Of a stretch of 64,000 nt of DNA, positions 46,978 to 59,290 are shown piece by piece. Source of the DNA: Lytechinus pictus (taxonomy: Eukaryota > Echinodermata > Echinoidea > Temnopleuroida > Toxopneustidae); NCBI RefSeq assembly GCF_037042905.1, contig NC_087253.1:6825501-6889500 (forward strand). The letters are read 5' to 3'. The position numbers were made by a program, and so were the translations under genes. The number at the start of each line of letters is the position of its first letter. The stretch's first letter is position 1. The notes under the pieces were generated by a model, which saw only the letters and a list, made by a program, of their open reading frames with translations, searched no databases and was not told where the DNA came from.

Positions 46978-47480
46978 TGATAATAAATGAATGAATGAAT
47001 ACATAAATTAATAAATAAGGAAATGAATGAACAAACGAACAAATAAAAAATCAATCTTTGTGAAAAGACCACTTTGTCATTTATATTTTAGCAATGTATT
47101 GCATTTCATAGTCCCCCCCAAAAAAAATATATAAATAAATAAAATTAAAAATTAAAGAAAATAAAAATAGATAAATAAATATAAAATAAAATAAATAAAT
47201 AAAATAATTATAAAAAATATATAATAATGAATATTAATAAATTGAAAAATTAATCAATTACCAGTAATAAATAAGTGAACAAAAAAATAATGAATGAATA
47301 TGAATGGAGGGATGAATGGATGGATGAATCAATCGATCAATGAATTTAATAATTAATGAACTATTAATGAATCAATCAATCGATCAATGAATTTAATAAT
47401 TAATGAACTATTAACGAATCAATCAATCAATCAACTACAAAAATAACATTAAATAAAACAAAAAATGAAAAAAATATATA
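46978..47480 (+). repeat. AATA/AATG/AATC low-complexity tract
   Basis: About 500 bp of ATAAATAA, GAATGAAT and ATCAATCA words, with a 30-40 bp near-exact internal duplication around 47325-47420. Confidence 0.85.
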
Positions 47481-48707
47481 AATTAATACAAAATAATTTA
47501 ATACTAATGAGAATACTGATGCAGCATACAGTTAGAGGGTTGTTGTCTAATTTGCTTTTCTCTACATATTCTCCATACCTACATGTAGCCTGCATCCAAC
47601 ACCTGTCACCCCTACCCCTGAACCCCCCCCCCCATCCCCCTACACCCTGAGGCACAGACACATTGCCCCCCCCCCCCTCCCCCTGCCTACATGTACAGTT
47701 GGAATGCCATGCCTGGCAATAGAATGAGGAATTCCTGGCCCAGTATCAAGAATTTCTTCAACCCACACTTCAACTTCAGTGCCCACTGAGAAGCAGAAGG
47801 GCCTAAAACCCGTGCCATAAACTCACTAATATGCCCTTCTACATGTACATAATTCACAACATGAGAAAAGGTATGTGACCCATTACATTAAATGGCAATG
47901 CACTTGCAAATTCAATTTTCAATTCCAATCTTTATATAAAACTTGTAATCAAAATATGTAATTCTATCAGTAAACTCTATATTATACAATGCTCAACATA
48001 ATCATCCATTTCATTGCAGTTGTCGTGGCAGTAATGCTCTCCTCTTATGAAATGCTAGAAGGGCAATAATGTTGTAAATAATTATGAATTATAAAACCCT
48101 TCTTGCTCTTACTTCAAACTCAGAAGACTGGCTGCAGAGTGCAAAGCTTATTAAAAAAAAATAGGATAAAAGCAGAATTCAATTTAATATGGTGACATAC
48201 ATGTAGCACCATGAAAAGTCCTTCTAACTTGTCCTTTTTAAAGTCTTGTAATAATCTAAACTTGATTTGCAAGTCAATCATAAAATGGTAATGGCTATTA
48301 TTTAAAATCAAGCTCCTTGTTATATGTGTACATGTATGCCAAATATATACTAGTATCTGAAATAGCGATCAATTGTAATACATCATACATGTATGTGTAG
48401 AAAAGGGGCCACTTTGTTAAAAGCTTTCCCCATGCTCCCCCCGCCCCCCAAAATAAATAAAAAAATAATAATTACCTTGAAAAAAATGAAAATAACAATG
48501 AATTTAGAAACAAAGAAAAAGTTGAAAGAAAATTTTGGTCAAAATTACAAAACAAAGATGATTTTACCAGGACTTAAAAATAAAAAATTGAGCTACTGTA
48601 TGAGTATAGTGATATTGTAATTTGAAACGAAGTATTCTCAGTCATTTCCAAACCAATAGGAAACCTACATTTCAATAGCTGACCTATTTGATGAATACAG
48701 GTTATAA

Positions 48708-49087
48708 TACCCCTTTGATAAACCCAATTATGCGGCTAATAGCAGCATAATTTGGTCGTAAAATTGGAGGAGGACCAGAGTTATCCGCATTATTTTGATG
48801 CTGCAATTATCCGCATAATAGCAGCATCGGGACAAGATTTTGAGTTTATGAACGTATTTCCAAATAATGCGGATAATTGCCATGGTGCGGTCACAAGGTC
48901 ACCCTTTTCCAACACAACCGCATCGGAGGGGGCGTGTCCAGTTGCCATGACGATTATCCGCCTTTTTCAGGACGGGCGCTCGTAAAAATAATGCGGATAA
49001 TTTTTGGAGTTTGTGAACGCAATTTTTATTGAATTATCCGCATTACTATTAGGCGGCTAATTGGAGGATAGGTTTATGAAAGGGGTA
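48708..49087. mobile_element. Foldback MITE, TACCCCTTTNATAAACC ends
   Basis: TACCCCTTTGATAAACC faces GGTTTATGAAAGGGGTA. The word TTATCCGCAT or its complement ATGCGGATAA occurs about eight times inside, in both orientations. Confidence 0.78.
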
Positions 49088-49217
49088 TAAGTTATTCAAT
49101 CTTCAAGTCAAGTACTGCACTTTTCAGTTAGATAATATTTGTGGCATGCCATTCATGTAATAGGCAATCATATCTGGTCGGAGAAGGAATGTAAACTTGG
49201 GCTTTCATCAACTTCTT

Positions 49218-49715
49218 CAATATTACCCCTGGGGCCTGGGCCAAGACTGTTAGAGGCTGTTCTTACTACGTTCCTAAAACTAGTTTAGTGGAAACTAGTT
49301 TAACGCGTAGTGAGAACGGTCAAAGCGGTCTTGGAAGCGATCTTCCAAACCAGTTTGGAAAACCACCTCGCGATGTAGTTTTCAAGATCGCTTTGCCTCG
49401 TTAGTCTTCGTCTTCGGGAAGCAATCTTCGCACATTTTGAGCGCGCTACTCCACTCGACAGGTGTAGAATGCCTATGCTGCGGTTTCGAATTTCGCGCGA
49501 AACGTGAGTCACTCACCCCACTGAGAGCGTTTCCACAGCAACAAGAGCGCTTTACGTGAAGTGATTTTGAAAACCACTTTTGTGTGATCAAGTGGGAACG
49601 CTAGCAAAGCAATCTTCCAAAGTGGTTTCCTGAATCGGTTTCCAGTAAACTAGTTTTAGAAAGCGTAATGAGAACGGCCTCAATATTACCCCTGGGGCCT
49701 GGGCCAAGACTGTTA
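49218..49715. repeat. 35-bp direct repeats flanking a MITE
   Basis: CAATATTACCCCTGGGGCCT then GGGCCAAGACTGTTA is identical at 49218-49252 and 49681-49715. Confidence 0.95.
49253..49681. mobile_element. MITE with GAGGCCGTTCTCAYTAC ends (copy 2)
   Basis: GAGGCTGTTCTTACTACG faces GTAATGAGAACGGCCTC. Opposite orientation to 42770-43199. Contains AAACTAGTTT near both ends. Confidence 0.85.
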
Positions 49716-50425
49716 TTCTAAACATGTGATGATATCACAATAAAATAAATACAAAAGGGTACGTATATCAACAAGATGAAGTTGTGAAGTTGATGCCGTC
49801 CGACAGGTTTGAAATTGAGATTGTGTGAAGCAAATAGAACCATTGAGGTAGTCTTTTGAAACAAGTGGGACTAAAATGAAGGAATAATAAAGTAGTTCCT
49901 GCCTTCCTCTTTAATATACCCTAACGACCCATAATATTGAGACTGCGGAATTACAATAGGAGAATCCAACATCTTCACTGTACAGTCTAGTTTACATATA
50001 TATTTCTGAACAAACCTCTAAATAACCAACTGCTAGTTTAAAACAAATTGGGTTATTTTTAAACCAATATATGGGTTGGTAAAAAAATAAAAATCTCTCT
50101 CAGTGCAAGACCTATACATCACATGTACATGTACTCTCTCGAGCATACTGTGTGCATGAACCTTGTACGCCCTTTAGGAAAGAACACGTCCAAGTGTGGG
50201 ATACGATTTAATCCATAAATTAATCCAGCTTAATCCATTTTACTGCCTAAAGCATATCAATGATGTAAATTATCACGGTGTGACAAAATCTATTACATAT
50301 TGTACATTTGCAGGTAGTAAGCAACTGCAACTTCATACATGTAACTTCTTTATAATATTTTTGTAGGCCTACTTTTTTATTGACAGCATGATGCAGTTCT
50401 GATTTCTTGCGTTAAAGTGATTGGT

Positions 50426-50797
50426 TAACATTGGTTTGACTTTTAAAAAATCTGAGCTAGGAGGTCACACTTGTCACCTGTGTCTGTGATATGTTACAAA
50501 AATCAAACCCAGAAAAAATTGTGTTAGAAAATAATTATTTAGTGCTTCAAAAATTGAAATACAAAGTGACCGAAAACACCATCTTAATTTCATCCCATAC
50601 ACTTATGTGTACTATTTAGGCATCTATAAGACGCCTATTTACAAAATCGGGGTTTGCCTTGTAGTTTTAGCTTTTCATTCTCAATAATGGTTGTTTTCAG
50701 GGTTTATTAGTTCTAATACATGCACTTGTACACATGTTTCATCTTGGTTTGAGAATTTTTTAAATCGGCTGCTCACAAAGTTAAACAATACCTTTAA
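50426..50797 (+). repeat. Inverted repeat arm 1
   Basis: Starts TAACATTGGTTTGACTTTTA and ends AAAGTTAAACAATACCTTTA. It is the reverse complement, with limited divergence, of 54176-54535, e.g. CACACTTGTCACCTGTGTCT and CCCATACACTTATGTGTACT. Confidence 0.88.
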
Positions 50798-50999
50798 GTG
50801 TTGATGTTTGAAATAAAAATATAATGGTAACCCTCAGCAGCTATTATTAAATAGAAAAAAAAAAGAATCATAACAATATATTTTCCCACCTGAATTATGT
50901 GGACTTTAATCTTATTTGAAACAAAGAAAACAGTACCGGTACTATTAAAAAAATAAAAAAATACACATATTTTGGATCGTGTTTGAAAATATTTTCAAA

Positions 51000-52800
51000 G
51001 ACTTGAGACATCAATTACTATCTGTTTCCATGACAAAGAAAAGAAAAGAATCTGGATTCCAAAATCAAATAACAGTATGTAGATTTTTGCTGAATGGACA
51101 GCTTTAACATCATCCCCCATAACATAAGGTACGTGTACATGTAAGCATTGAAAAGTTTTCACCCGACTTTACAGGAATCCTCTACCCTTTTCAAAAATGA
51201 AACATGCTTTTAAACAAAAAATAGAGCCATCTTCTTTTTTTCATTCATTATTGGAACACAGAGAGACAATTAAAAGAAAGAAGAGTTGGGACAGAGTTTA
51301 ATGAATTTTCTGTGCATTGTAGACCTGTGATGAAAATAAAATGTGTGACAAATGAATAATGAAATTAAAAAGAAATAATCATATCCTTTTAAAAAGGAAT
51401 TACTATAAAATCCCTAGGTCAAAAAAAATCATGTCTGTACAGTATACACAAACATTTTCTATATTAAATACAAAATTAATTTAACCTTTTGCTTGTATTG
51501 GAAAACTTGCACATCAAAGTGTTTTGCAGGAAAATGACAAAAAACAGGAATCAGAAATCTATTTCCGAGATGACAGGGCGAAAGAGATATGAATACAGCT
51601 GTTACGGAACTCAAGAGTTTATTATTATTAGCACATGATACAAACACTAACAACAGAATCAAAGTGGAGAGTTAATCAATTTCAATCTAAAGATGATCTT
51701 CTACGAAGGAAATGAAAAAAATTGATTGTGGGGGGAGAGCTCCCACGCTTCAAACATGACTTCAACAGTGTAGATGCAGAACTAAATATGGATCGATAAA
51801 CATTGTATCAGCGTCACTCGATCCAGTGGGTCTACCGAGTTTGAAGAGATTTCATGTTCTATACGGAAATAGCTCATTAATTGAAATGAAATCTAGATGT
51901 CTGTTTTTTAAAGTGAACACTTCTGTTCACAAATGGGGAAATCCAAATTGTTAGACAAAAAGCGTACTGAGCTTTTTTGAGCAAAAATGAATGATTATAT
52001 TATTCTAATTTCTTCAGAGAACAAGAAATATTTTAGTTTAAATAAAGAAATGATATTAATCCTAACAGTTGCTCCTCCTTTAATGATGACACAATTTTTT
52101 TTCTTCTCATAAAATCATTATCAATTGTTGGTTGCTTGTGTCTGTAAATTATTTTTAATAGAACTAGAAAGATGTTTTGATGTGTGACTCAGAGGAAGAA
52201 GTCTGCATTTTTAGAATGAACAGATTTCAGTTACATTCATTTTAGATGAAAAATATAGGAAAAATGATGAGACACGCTGTGTAATCCCAGCACGTGAAGG
52301 AGGATCGTGCGTGAATCAGCGGCTTCTATCATTATCAGCACATTAATGATAAGACCCCCAGCCCAATCCCTATGGATCAACACTCATTACACATTCGCTT
52401 CACAACACAATAGAATTCCATGTTGAACAATGCTGATTGAAAGGCACAAAGGAACTAGTCTTCAGGAACCCTGAATATTACAGCGATGACTTTGTGCGAA
52501 TACATTTCAAAGACTACAGGGGGGGGGGTATGTTGTCCCAGCAAAGTAACTTGATGGCTGCTCTAATCAGTATTAGCTGTATAAATTTATATGGTGATTG
52601 AGGTCTGCTTTCCGTGGGTTTGTGGTTCAATGGTGAGTTTGTACATGGATCCTAACTACTACTTGGTTTGAATAGGTTCGCCTAATCCGGGGCTTATATG
52701 GCATATGATTGACAGTCATCAACATGAGTTTGGTTCGTTAAGGATCATAATGAAAAGTGACAAATGAAGAACAATCAATCAAATGATGAGATAAAAGTAC
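51000..52800. other. AT-rich stretch, nothing recognised
   Basis: No open frame or repeat structure that I can support; one G9 run near 52509. Confidence 0.4.
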
Positions 52801-52822
52801 ATACATGTATGTACCTGTACAC

Positions 52823-53035
52823 AGTAACGACACTGTTTAAAATGTTACACAATAACAATGCTGTATTATATGAAACTTTATACAGTACAGTTGTTTATTA
52901 AACTGTTAAATGTACAACCATGCTTTAAGAAAACTGACATAATTAATAATAACAAAATATGTTGTTTAGCTTGTTAAACTGTTTACACATAAAGTTTCAT
53001 ATATGAACAGCAATAATTAAACAGTGTTTTACTCC
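52823..53035. mobile_element. Possible small foldback element
   Basis: CACTGTTTAAAATGTTACAC..AATGCTG..ATATGAAACTTTAT on the left is mirrored by ATAAAGTTTCATATATGAAC..TTAAACAGTG on the right. Confidence 0.45.
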
Positions 53036-53799
53036 ATAATGTGCTTATTATAAACTCATCAAATCAAAATACACTGTGTATAGGGATTGAAATTGCTGTC
53101 AGGTTTCCCTCCTTGGAAAAATTACGAGTTTTATATTTGAATAACATTCTATTTTTTACATCATGATTATCTGGAAAACAAACTAGGGGGCTTGGTTTTT
53201 AATACAACCTTTAATAACACCAGGATCTCCATTATTTTATTTTAATGAAATGAGACCATAGTGTTTAATATGACAAAAAGATCATAAAATTTATTTTTAA
53301 AATCCTTATAAATACTGCATTTTGTGATAACCACTTCAATACTGTATGTACATGTATGAAGGTACATGTAGGCCTATACATGTAGGCAACATTCTCCCTT
53401 GTTTAATTATTTTGTATCACTTTGATTGCCCTCATCAAAAGATTTGTCACTACCAAAGGATCCACACATACCATAAATAATATCAACCAAGAAACAACAC
53501 TTTGATTTAATCAATTTTCAAACTTTACTATTACAGGCAAAATCAAACCCAGAAAATTAATAAAAATGGATGGGGAATATGGGGTGGGCCAGTTAAGAAG
53601 CTTCAAAGTTCACAACCACACAGTTTGTTTCTCTCACTATGGTATTTACTTTCAAACAATACTCTATTGTATTTATTCAACTCCATTTTACAGATCCTTT
53701 ATTACAGGGTGAACTGAGGGGAAAACAGTTGTTTTGCCCGAAGGATGGGTGTGTAAAAAATCTCTTTTGTCTGAACTGTCACAGTAAATTAAACTCTAT

Positions 53800-54107
53800 G
53801 GCCTGTATTCTGAAGTCGGGTTTAACTTTAGACGATGGTCTACATGTAACTCTATGCTAAAATTATGGGAAGCCAAAGGATACAACAGTGTTGTTTTACA
53901 CTAATTACAGTGCTCTTATACTAATTTTTTAATGGTGAAGACAACTGTCATACTTATCCTTCCCAGGCAGTTAATGTTTTGGGAGTCAAATGAGCTGATA
54001 CATTGAACCCCTTACTGTTTTGAGATTTGTGTAACAACCGGCTTTCCATATTTAAACCACAACTTTAAACCAGAGTTTAAATTAAACCCGACTTCAGAAT
54101 ACGGGCC
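53800..54107. mobile_element. GGCCCGTATTCTGAAGTC MITE (full copy)
   Basis: GGCCTGTATTCTGAAGTCGG faces CCGACTTCAGAATACGGGCC. Third family member in the window after 31052-31235 and 43386-43703. Confidence 0.85.
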
Positions 54108-54175
54108 TTTGTCTCTCAAGCACTGGTCCAATCAATTGAAGAGTAAAAGGGGATGTCAAAATGATGGAGAGCAAT

Positions 54176-54535
54176 TAAAGGTATTGTTTAACTTTGTGAG
54201 CAGCCGATTTAAAAAATTCTCAAACCAAGATGAAACATGTGTACAAGTGCATGTATTAGAACTAATAAACCCTGGAAACAACCATTATTGAGAATGAAAA
54301 GCTAAAACTACAAGGCAAACCCCGATTTTGTAAATAGGCGTCTATAGTACACATAAGTGTATGGGATGAAATTAAGATGGTGTTTTCGGTCACTTTATAT
54401 TTCAATTTTTGAAGCACTAAATAATTATTTTCGAACGCAATTTTTTTCTGGGCTTCATTTTTTTAACGTATCACAGACACAGGTGACAAGTGTGACCTTC
54501 TAGCTCAGATTTTTTTAAAGTCAAACCAATGTTAA
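54176..54535 (-). repeat. Inverted repeat arm 2
   Basis: Reverse complement of 50426-50797, 3.4 kb away. Starts TTAAAGGTATTGTTTAACTT. It begins about 70 bp after the MITE at 53800-54107. Confidence 0.88.
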
Positions 54536-54781
54536 AGTTGAATTAAGAAGGGGGTGAGTTTCCATAAATATAGGTTCTACATACAATATATAGTATATAT
54601 AAGTTGTTCAAACACATATTATGTCACAATAATCCTCTGCCTTCTCGATATTTTGCTTTGAAAGTCTATGAAATTAGCCACCTGAGCGTGATCGGTTCAT
54701 CACGGACGGACATTTGATAGATTTAGGAAATTTTGAAGGCTTGTAACAAATTAGGAATAAGCTGAACAAGGTTCCTTTAGG

Positions 54782-55665
54782 CGGTGCTGCACCATCCCGA
54801 GTTTGCTCAATCTCGAGATTTTAGCCCTATCAGCCCTCTTCGCGATTAATCTCGAGATTCAAGAAACCCCGTCTGCACCATCCCACGAAGAGCGATTCCT
54901 GCTCGAGCGAGGCAACAAGCCCGATATATTACGAGCATGCGCACTTTCGGATCTTGGAGTTTCAACGGCCCGCGCTTTTGAATAACTTCCCGCGATATGC
55001 AAGCAATGTACTCCTTTCACTAGCACTTTCGCCGAATTCAACCGGTGTTATGCAACAATCCTCTCAGCTCAGCGAGTGAAGAAGTGATGTATTCTTCGTT
55101 AAATATGATGGCGGAGTAGGAGGCAACGACAGAGTCAGAGAGAGAGAGGGGGAGAGAAGGAGGAAAGAAATGCTATTTGCTCACATTTTGCGAAGGAAGA
55201 CAACACTGCTGTCAGTGTTGTTATTGAATATGACCATCGTCGATGAGCGCCTCCCCCTTCGGTCTGGTCTCTCCCAAAATCCATTCACTGGTGGGACACC
55301 ATCGTTGCTTATGAACGCTATTCGCATGTGTATAAAGTTGACTTCCGCACGTGTTTATGTTTTGACCAAGGCGGAAGTGGAACGCGAATTGCATTATGGA
55401 CTGACGTCATGAATAAATTACCCCGAGTCCAATCTCGAGTGCGTCTGCACCGACGAATTAGCGGGATAATTCGTAAAATAGCGCGCTATTTTGCAAATAA
55501 ACCCGAGTTGACTTGGGATTGCAATCTCGAGATTAATCCTACGAACTAGCGCGATAATTGCGTCTGCACCGCCAACTATCTCGAGATTTTTCAGATCGGG
55601 ATAATTTGCCGGATCAGAAATAGCGCGCTAATTTGAAAACTCGGGATGATGCAGACGGCCCTTTT
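54782..55665. mobile_element. TCTCGAGA-rich MITE, long copy (~885 bp), nested
   Basis: Left GTGCTGCACCATCCCGAG faces right CTCGGGATGATGCAGACGG. Repeated palindromes AATCTCGAGATT and TAGCGCGCTA, plus GCGTCTGCACC, lie inside. The middle contains a GA-rich tract and two open frames with no recognisable domain. It sits inside the TCACGGACGGACA zone. Confidence 0.8.
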
Positions 55666-56110
55666 GTGTTTTATAGAGAAGGGTAGGACAAAGTATGCTG
55701 AATGATAAAAAAAGTTTGTTGCCATGGTTACCTACAAACATAGATATCCAGTAAATGTGCCATATCACGGACGGACATGATAGAAATGTGGTTTTCAGAA
55801 TTTTTGTACATTTTTATTGTTTCTATCTAAACAGCTTAACATTGACTAATAATTGTTAATGCAACTAACACTCAGGTATGTTAGCTTCTATGTTCAGCAT
55901 ATTGAATTCTTAACCAATATCAAACTTCTGAGAGAATTGCAAATATTTTCCATCACGGACGGACATCTCGGACGGACATCACGGACGGACACAATTAAAA
56001 TACATTGGAAGTACCTTGTAAGAAGTTCTTATTACTTTTTTTGGGGAATAAATGCTATTTTATTGATGATTTGTACATTTTTTAATATGATTAAACAGTA
56101 TTAGTTGCAT

Positions 56111-56153
56111 AATCAAGTTGCTACAACTTGATTTAAGTTGTAGCAACTTGATT
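56111..56153. repeat. Perfect hairpin, 19-bp stem, 5-base loop
   Basis: AATCAAGTTGCTACAACTT (56111-56129), loop GATTT, then its exact reverse complement (56135-56153). Confidence 0.95.
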
Positions 56154-58137
56154 TCTATGCTAGACGCACAGTATAATCTAGACATATGATTGCTTTCAAC
56201 ACAGCTCTTGTCAAAATCAAATGTAAAGAATGTCCTAATGCATATTGTCTCTCTTTCAAATTATAGAATACTAGTAGGTAACAAATCAACATCTACCGGT
56301 AGTTGATCAATGATCATATTGATACAACTATTTTTATGATATATCATGATGATACATGTTAATACATTTTTAGGCATTAATTTTCCAAGAGCAAAGATGT
56401 TTTTACGTTCATTAACTAAATCCAAAAGATTCAAAGGTTGCTGATCCTTATGCTTGTTTGGTGGATCAAGTATGACCACAACACTTGTCAGAGGCTCTCT
56501 TCAAATTCATCTTCTGTCCATATTAAAGTGGAGACACCCCATAACATCAACAGCCCTCATGTATTTAGGCTCTGACCGAATCCAAAATTGAAATTGATAA
56601 TTCATATACCAATCAAAAGCTTATTATGCTTCTAAACACTGCAGTGCAAGCTTTAAAATAGTATGCATTTTAACAGTTTACCAGATAAGCAATTTGCTTA
56701 AAATTAGCTCCAAAATGGACTTCGAAAAAAGGTATTCTTGTCCTTTTCACAAGCCTCATGACCGTGATGTCATGTTCTGTTAGAAGCATTGTGAATCCAT
56801 AGGTTTGTACATGGAAAAATTGAAGATTTTTCTACTTATCAGATTATGCATTCTACTTTCTTCTTTTCCATCACTTTCTGCAAGCTTGAATAGATTAAAT
56901 CTACAGCTTTGGACTTGTTCTTGCCATATTTTATTTCCTGCATTTTTGACACACATGTACCTTTCCAACTCTATCTGCATTCCAATTATGTTTAACAATT
57001 TTTCCTGACAACAATTTAGCCCCAATAACATCCAAACAAAGATACCACAAAAGAATTGTGAAAGAGTTGTAGGTTTCCATCCATTTGAGTTCTGAATAAT
57101 TCTCAGTGACATTTTTCACTGCAAATTGAAAATTGCTCAGCAAAGTTTCCCATTTGCATGGATCAATCCACAGTATTAGCAGTATTTGCGTATATTGCTC
57201 ACTTGTCCGTCCGTGATAATTTCTTATTGATTTATGATATGCGTAAAATGTATGGATTTTAGCTATGTTCAAATAAAATGATGTACAGTGTCTAGTAAAA
57301 TACTTCTACACACTTTTATGTTTGTTTCTATTTTGATATAGAATAAAAAGCTGAATCCATACATATTATCCATATCAAAAACTGATCACGGACGGACATT
57401 AATTTCATCACGGACACATCTACCAGAAAACTTTACTTCCTATATTTTTTTTCTACCAATTTCTGTTTGATGATAGATTAATGTTAAGAGTGCAAGAAAA
57501 TCCAAACCAAATTGGAGTAACTTTGAAAACAACAAAACTAGAGTGAATTGAATTTGAGTAAATTTACTTTGTCCGTCCGTGATGAAATTAATGTCCATCC
57601 GTGATCATTTTGGATTGAGTTTATGATATGGATAAAATGTATGGATTTCAGCTACATTCAAATAAAATGATGTACAGTATTTAGTGAGATACCTCTACAC
57701 CTTTTTATTTTTTATTTCTATTTTGATAAAGAATAAAAAAACTTTTCATCTTTTTTTTCATCACGGACGGAAATTTCAAAATGGAAATGTTAACACCTAC
57801 CAAAAAAAATTAGTTCCCAATATTTTTTTCCTACTAATTTATGTTTGATAATAGATTAATGTTCAGAGTGCAAGAACATCCAAACCAAATTAGAGTAACT
57901 TTAAAAACAACAAAACTAGAGTGAATTTAATTTGAGTAAAAATGTCCGTCCGTGATGAGAGGTAACAGCACCCCCATGAATAAAATGGACTATTCCAGTA
58001 CTTTCGGAATCATCAATCTTCATGAAACTAAGTTCTTTGAAACCTGAGATATCAAAGATTAATTTAAAAGCAATTTTGATAGAAATACCTTTAAATTTTT
58101 TTTTCACCTCAATGCTAACCCTTAACCGATCATGCTC

Positions 58138-59290
58138 ACCTGTCAGAGCCCGAGAGACGAGTGTACAGAAAAGTCACTCGGAGTGTGACGTCACCGGGGG
58201 GAATTTAGTATAAGAGGTGCCTGAATGTCATACAGAAATGCTATGCAGAGAGAGAAAGATATTTTACAATTTTTTTTCAAAGCAACTCAAATCAAACAAA
58301 TAGGACTGATATGTACAAATCTTTACTTTCCCTGTATAAAAAACAGTATGAATAACCACCATGAACTCTTCAATCATGATGTAAGATAGCAAACAGTGAG
58401 TTATTGAATGATATTTTCACTATTTCTCATTTATTTTATCACGATGTTCAATCAAGTGAGTAGCTGGAAAGTAATTCCGGCGGCTAGCTCAGCGCGCGCT
58501 GAACGCATAATACTAGTACACACAACACCCAGGCATTGAGTGTATTGTTATGGTCTGGTATGTCGACTTAGTTCATGGCCGTGCAGCGATCCCCTGGCGT
58601 TTTTTCTTCTTTTCTTTTGTCTTTGACTCCACTTTTATATCCTCTGGATCATTTCCACTCATAGCTCATTCCACAGAACAATCTTGAACCAAACGTATAG
58701 TATTCTTTCTCGGCCTTCTGAGTTGTTTTCTATATTTAATTACGCTAGGGGTCACCGTCACACATACAAACGCAATTCGGAAGTGAGTTGAAGACAGAAA
58801 GATATATAGTAATTAGTATACATCTCTATGGTTGAAGACAACAAGAACGGTACGGTAGCTCGACAGCTAGCTGCGCCGGAGCGGGCGGCCGGTCGGCACA
58901 AAGCAATTCCGCAACCAACTGTGTTTTTTTGCAAGAGCCGCGTCACACGCGGATAAATATGTCATAATAACACGTCTGCTACGTTATCGACTGGTGAGAA
59001 GATCTCGATCAAATTTCATATTATTCACCTTGAAATTATTCCTTTAGGGTCTATGGTATCATTCTGAGGGAATTCACATATTTGGAATAATAGTACGGCC
59101 ACAAATATTTTAATCATTTCCTCTTTGCAAGTTCTATGGCTCGCAGATACAACTTCAACTGCAGTTATTCCATATGAAGGAGTACGTGCATAGTACACAA
59201 AACGGCACTGCCTTGTTTACTAAACCGGGACCGAATACCCCCCGGTGACGTCACACTCAAAGAACACCCGTCTCGGTAGGCATTGCAGGA
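58138..59290. mobile_element. ~1.15 kb element with CRE-bearing inverted ends
   Basis: GAGTGTGACGTCACCGGGGGG near 58183-58203 faces its complement CCCCCCGGTGACGTCACACTC near 59238-59258. Outward the arms continue as GAGAGACGAGTGT and ACACCCGTCTCG. No transposase seen; the interior has a locally GC-rich part near 58860-58900. Confidence 0.72.

Larger units (their letters stand above)
54683..57965. repeat. Zone studded with TCACGGACGGACA motifs
   Basis: At least 12 occurrences or near-occurrences in both orientations: 54700, 55765, 55953, 55967, 55979, 57204, 57386, 57408, 57571, 57592, 57761 and 57943. The intervening DNA is AT-rich. From 57204 to 57955 it consists of two diverged ~370-bp units (TATGATATGNGTAAAATGTA, ATTCAAATAAAATGATGTAC). 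A possible outer inverted end is TGAGCGTGATCGGTT (54683-54697) against AACCGATCATGCTCA (58123-58137). Confidence 0.7.

Noticed and set aside
54859-55549. Host gene inside the nested MITE
   Set aside because: Frames at 55170-55412 and 55328-55549 overlap in different frames and have no recognisable domain or splice signals; kept only as a question in the findings.
56111-56153. microRNA precursor
   Set aside because: The stem is only 19 bp with a 5-base loop, too short for a normal precursor.
56261-57272. Minus-strand open frames inside the GGACGGAC zone as a transposase
   Set aside because: They overlap each other in different frames, show no catalytic motif I can recognise, and lack similarity between the repeated units at the protein level.
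57916-58107. Small protein with SHHGRT at the repeated motif
   Set aside because: At the other motif copies the frame is not kept (HHGRT versus SSRTD), so the motif is conserved as DNA, not as peptide.
58480-58960. CpG-island-like promoter or alternative HIPK first exon
   Set aside because: GC-rich words are short and lie inside an element with inverted ends; no donor-linked coding start could be supported.
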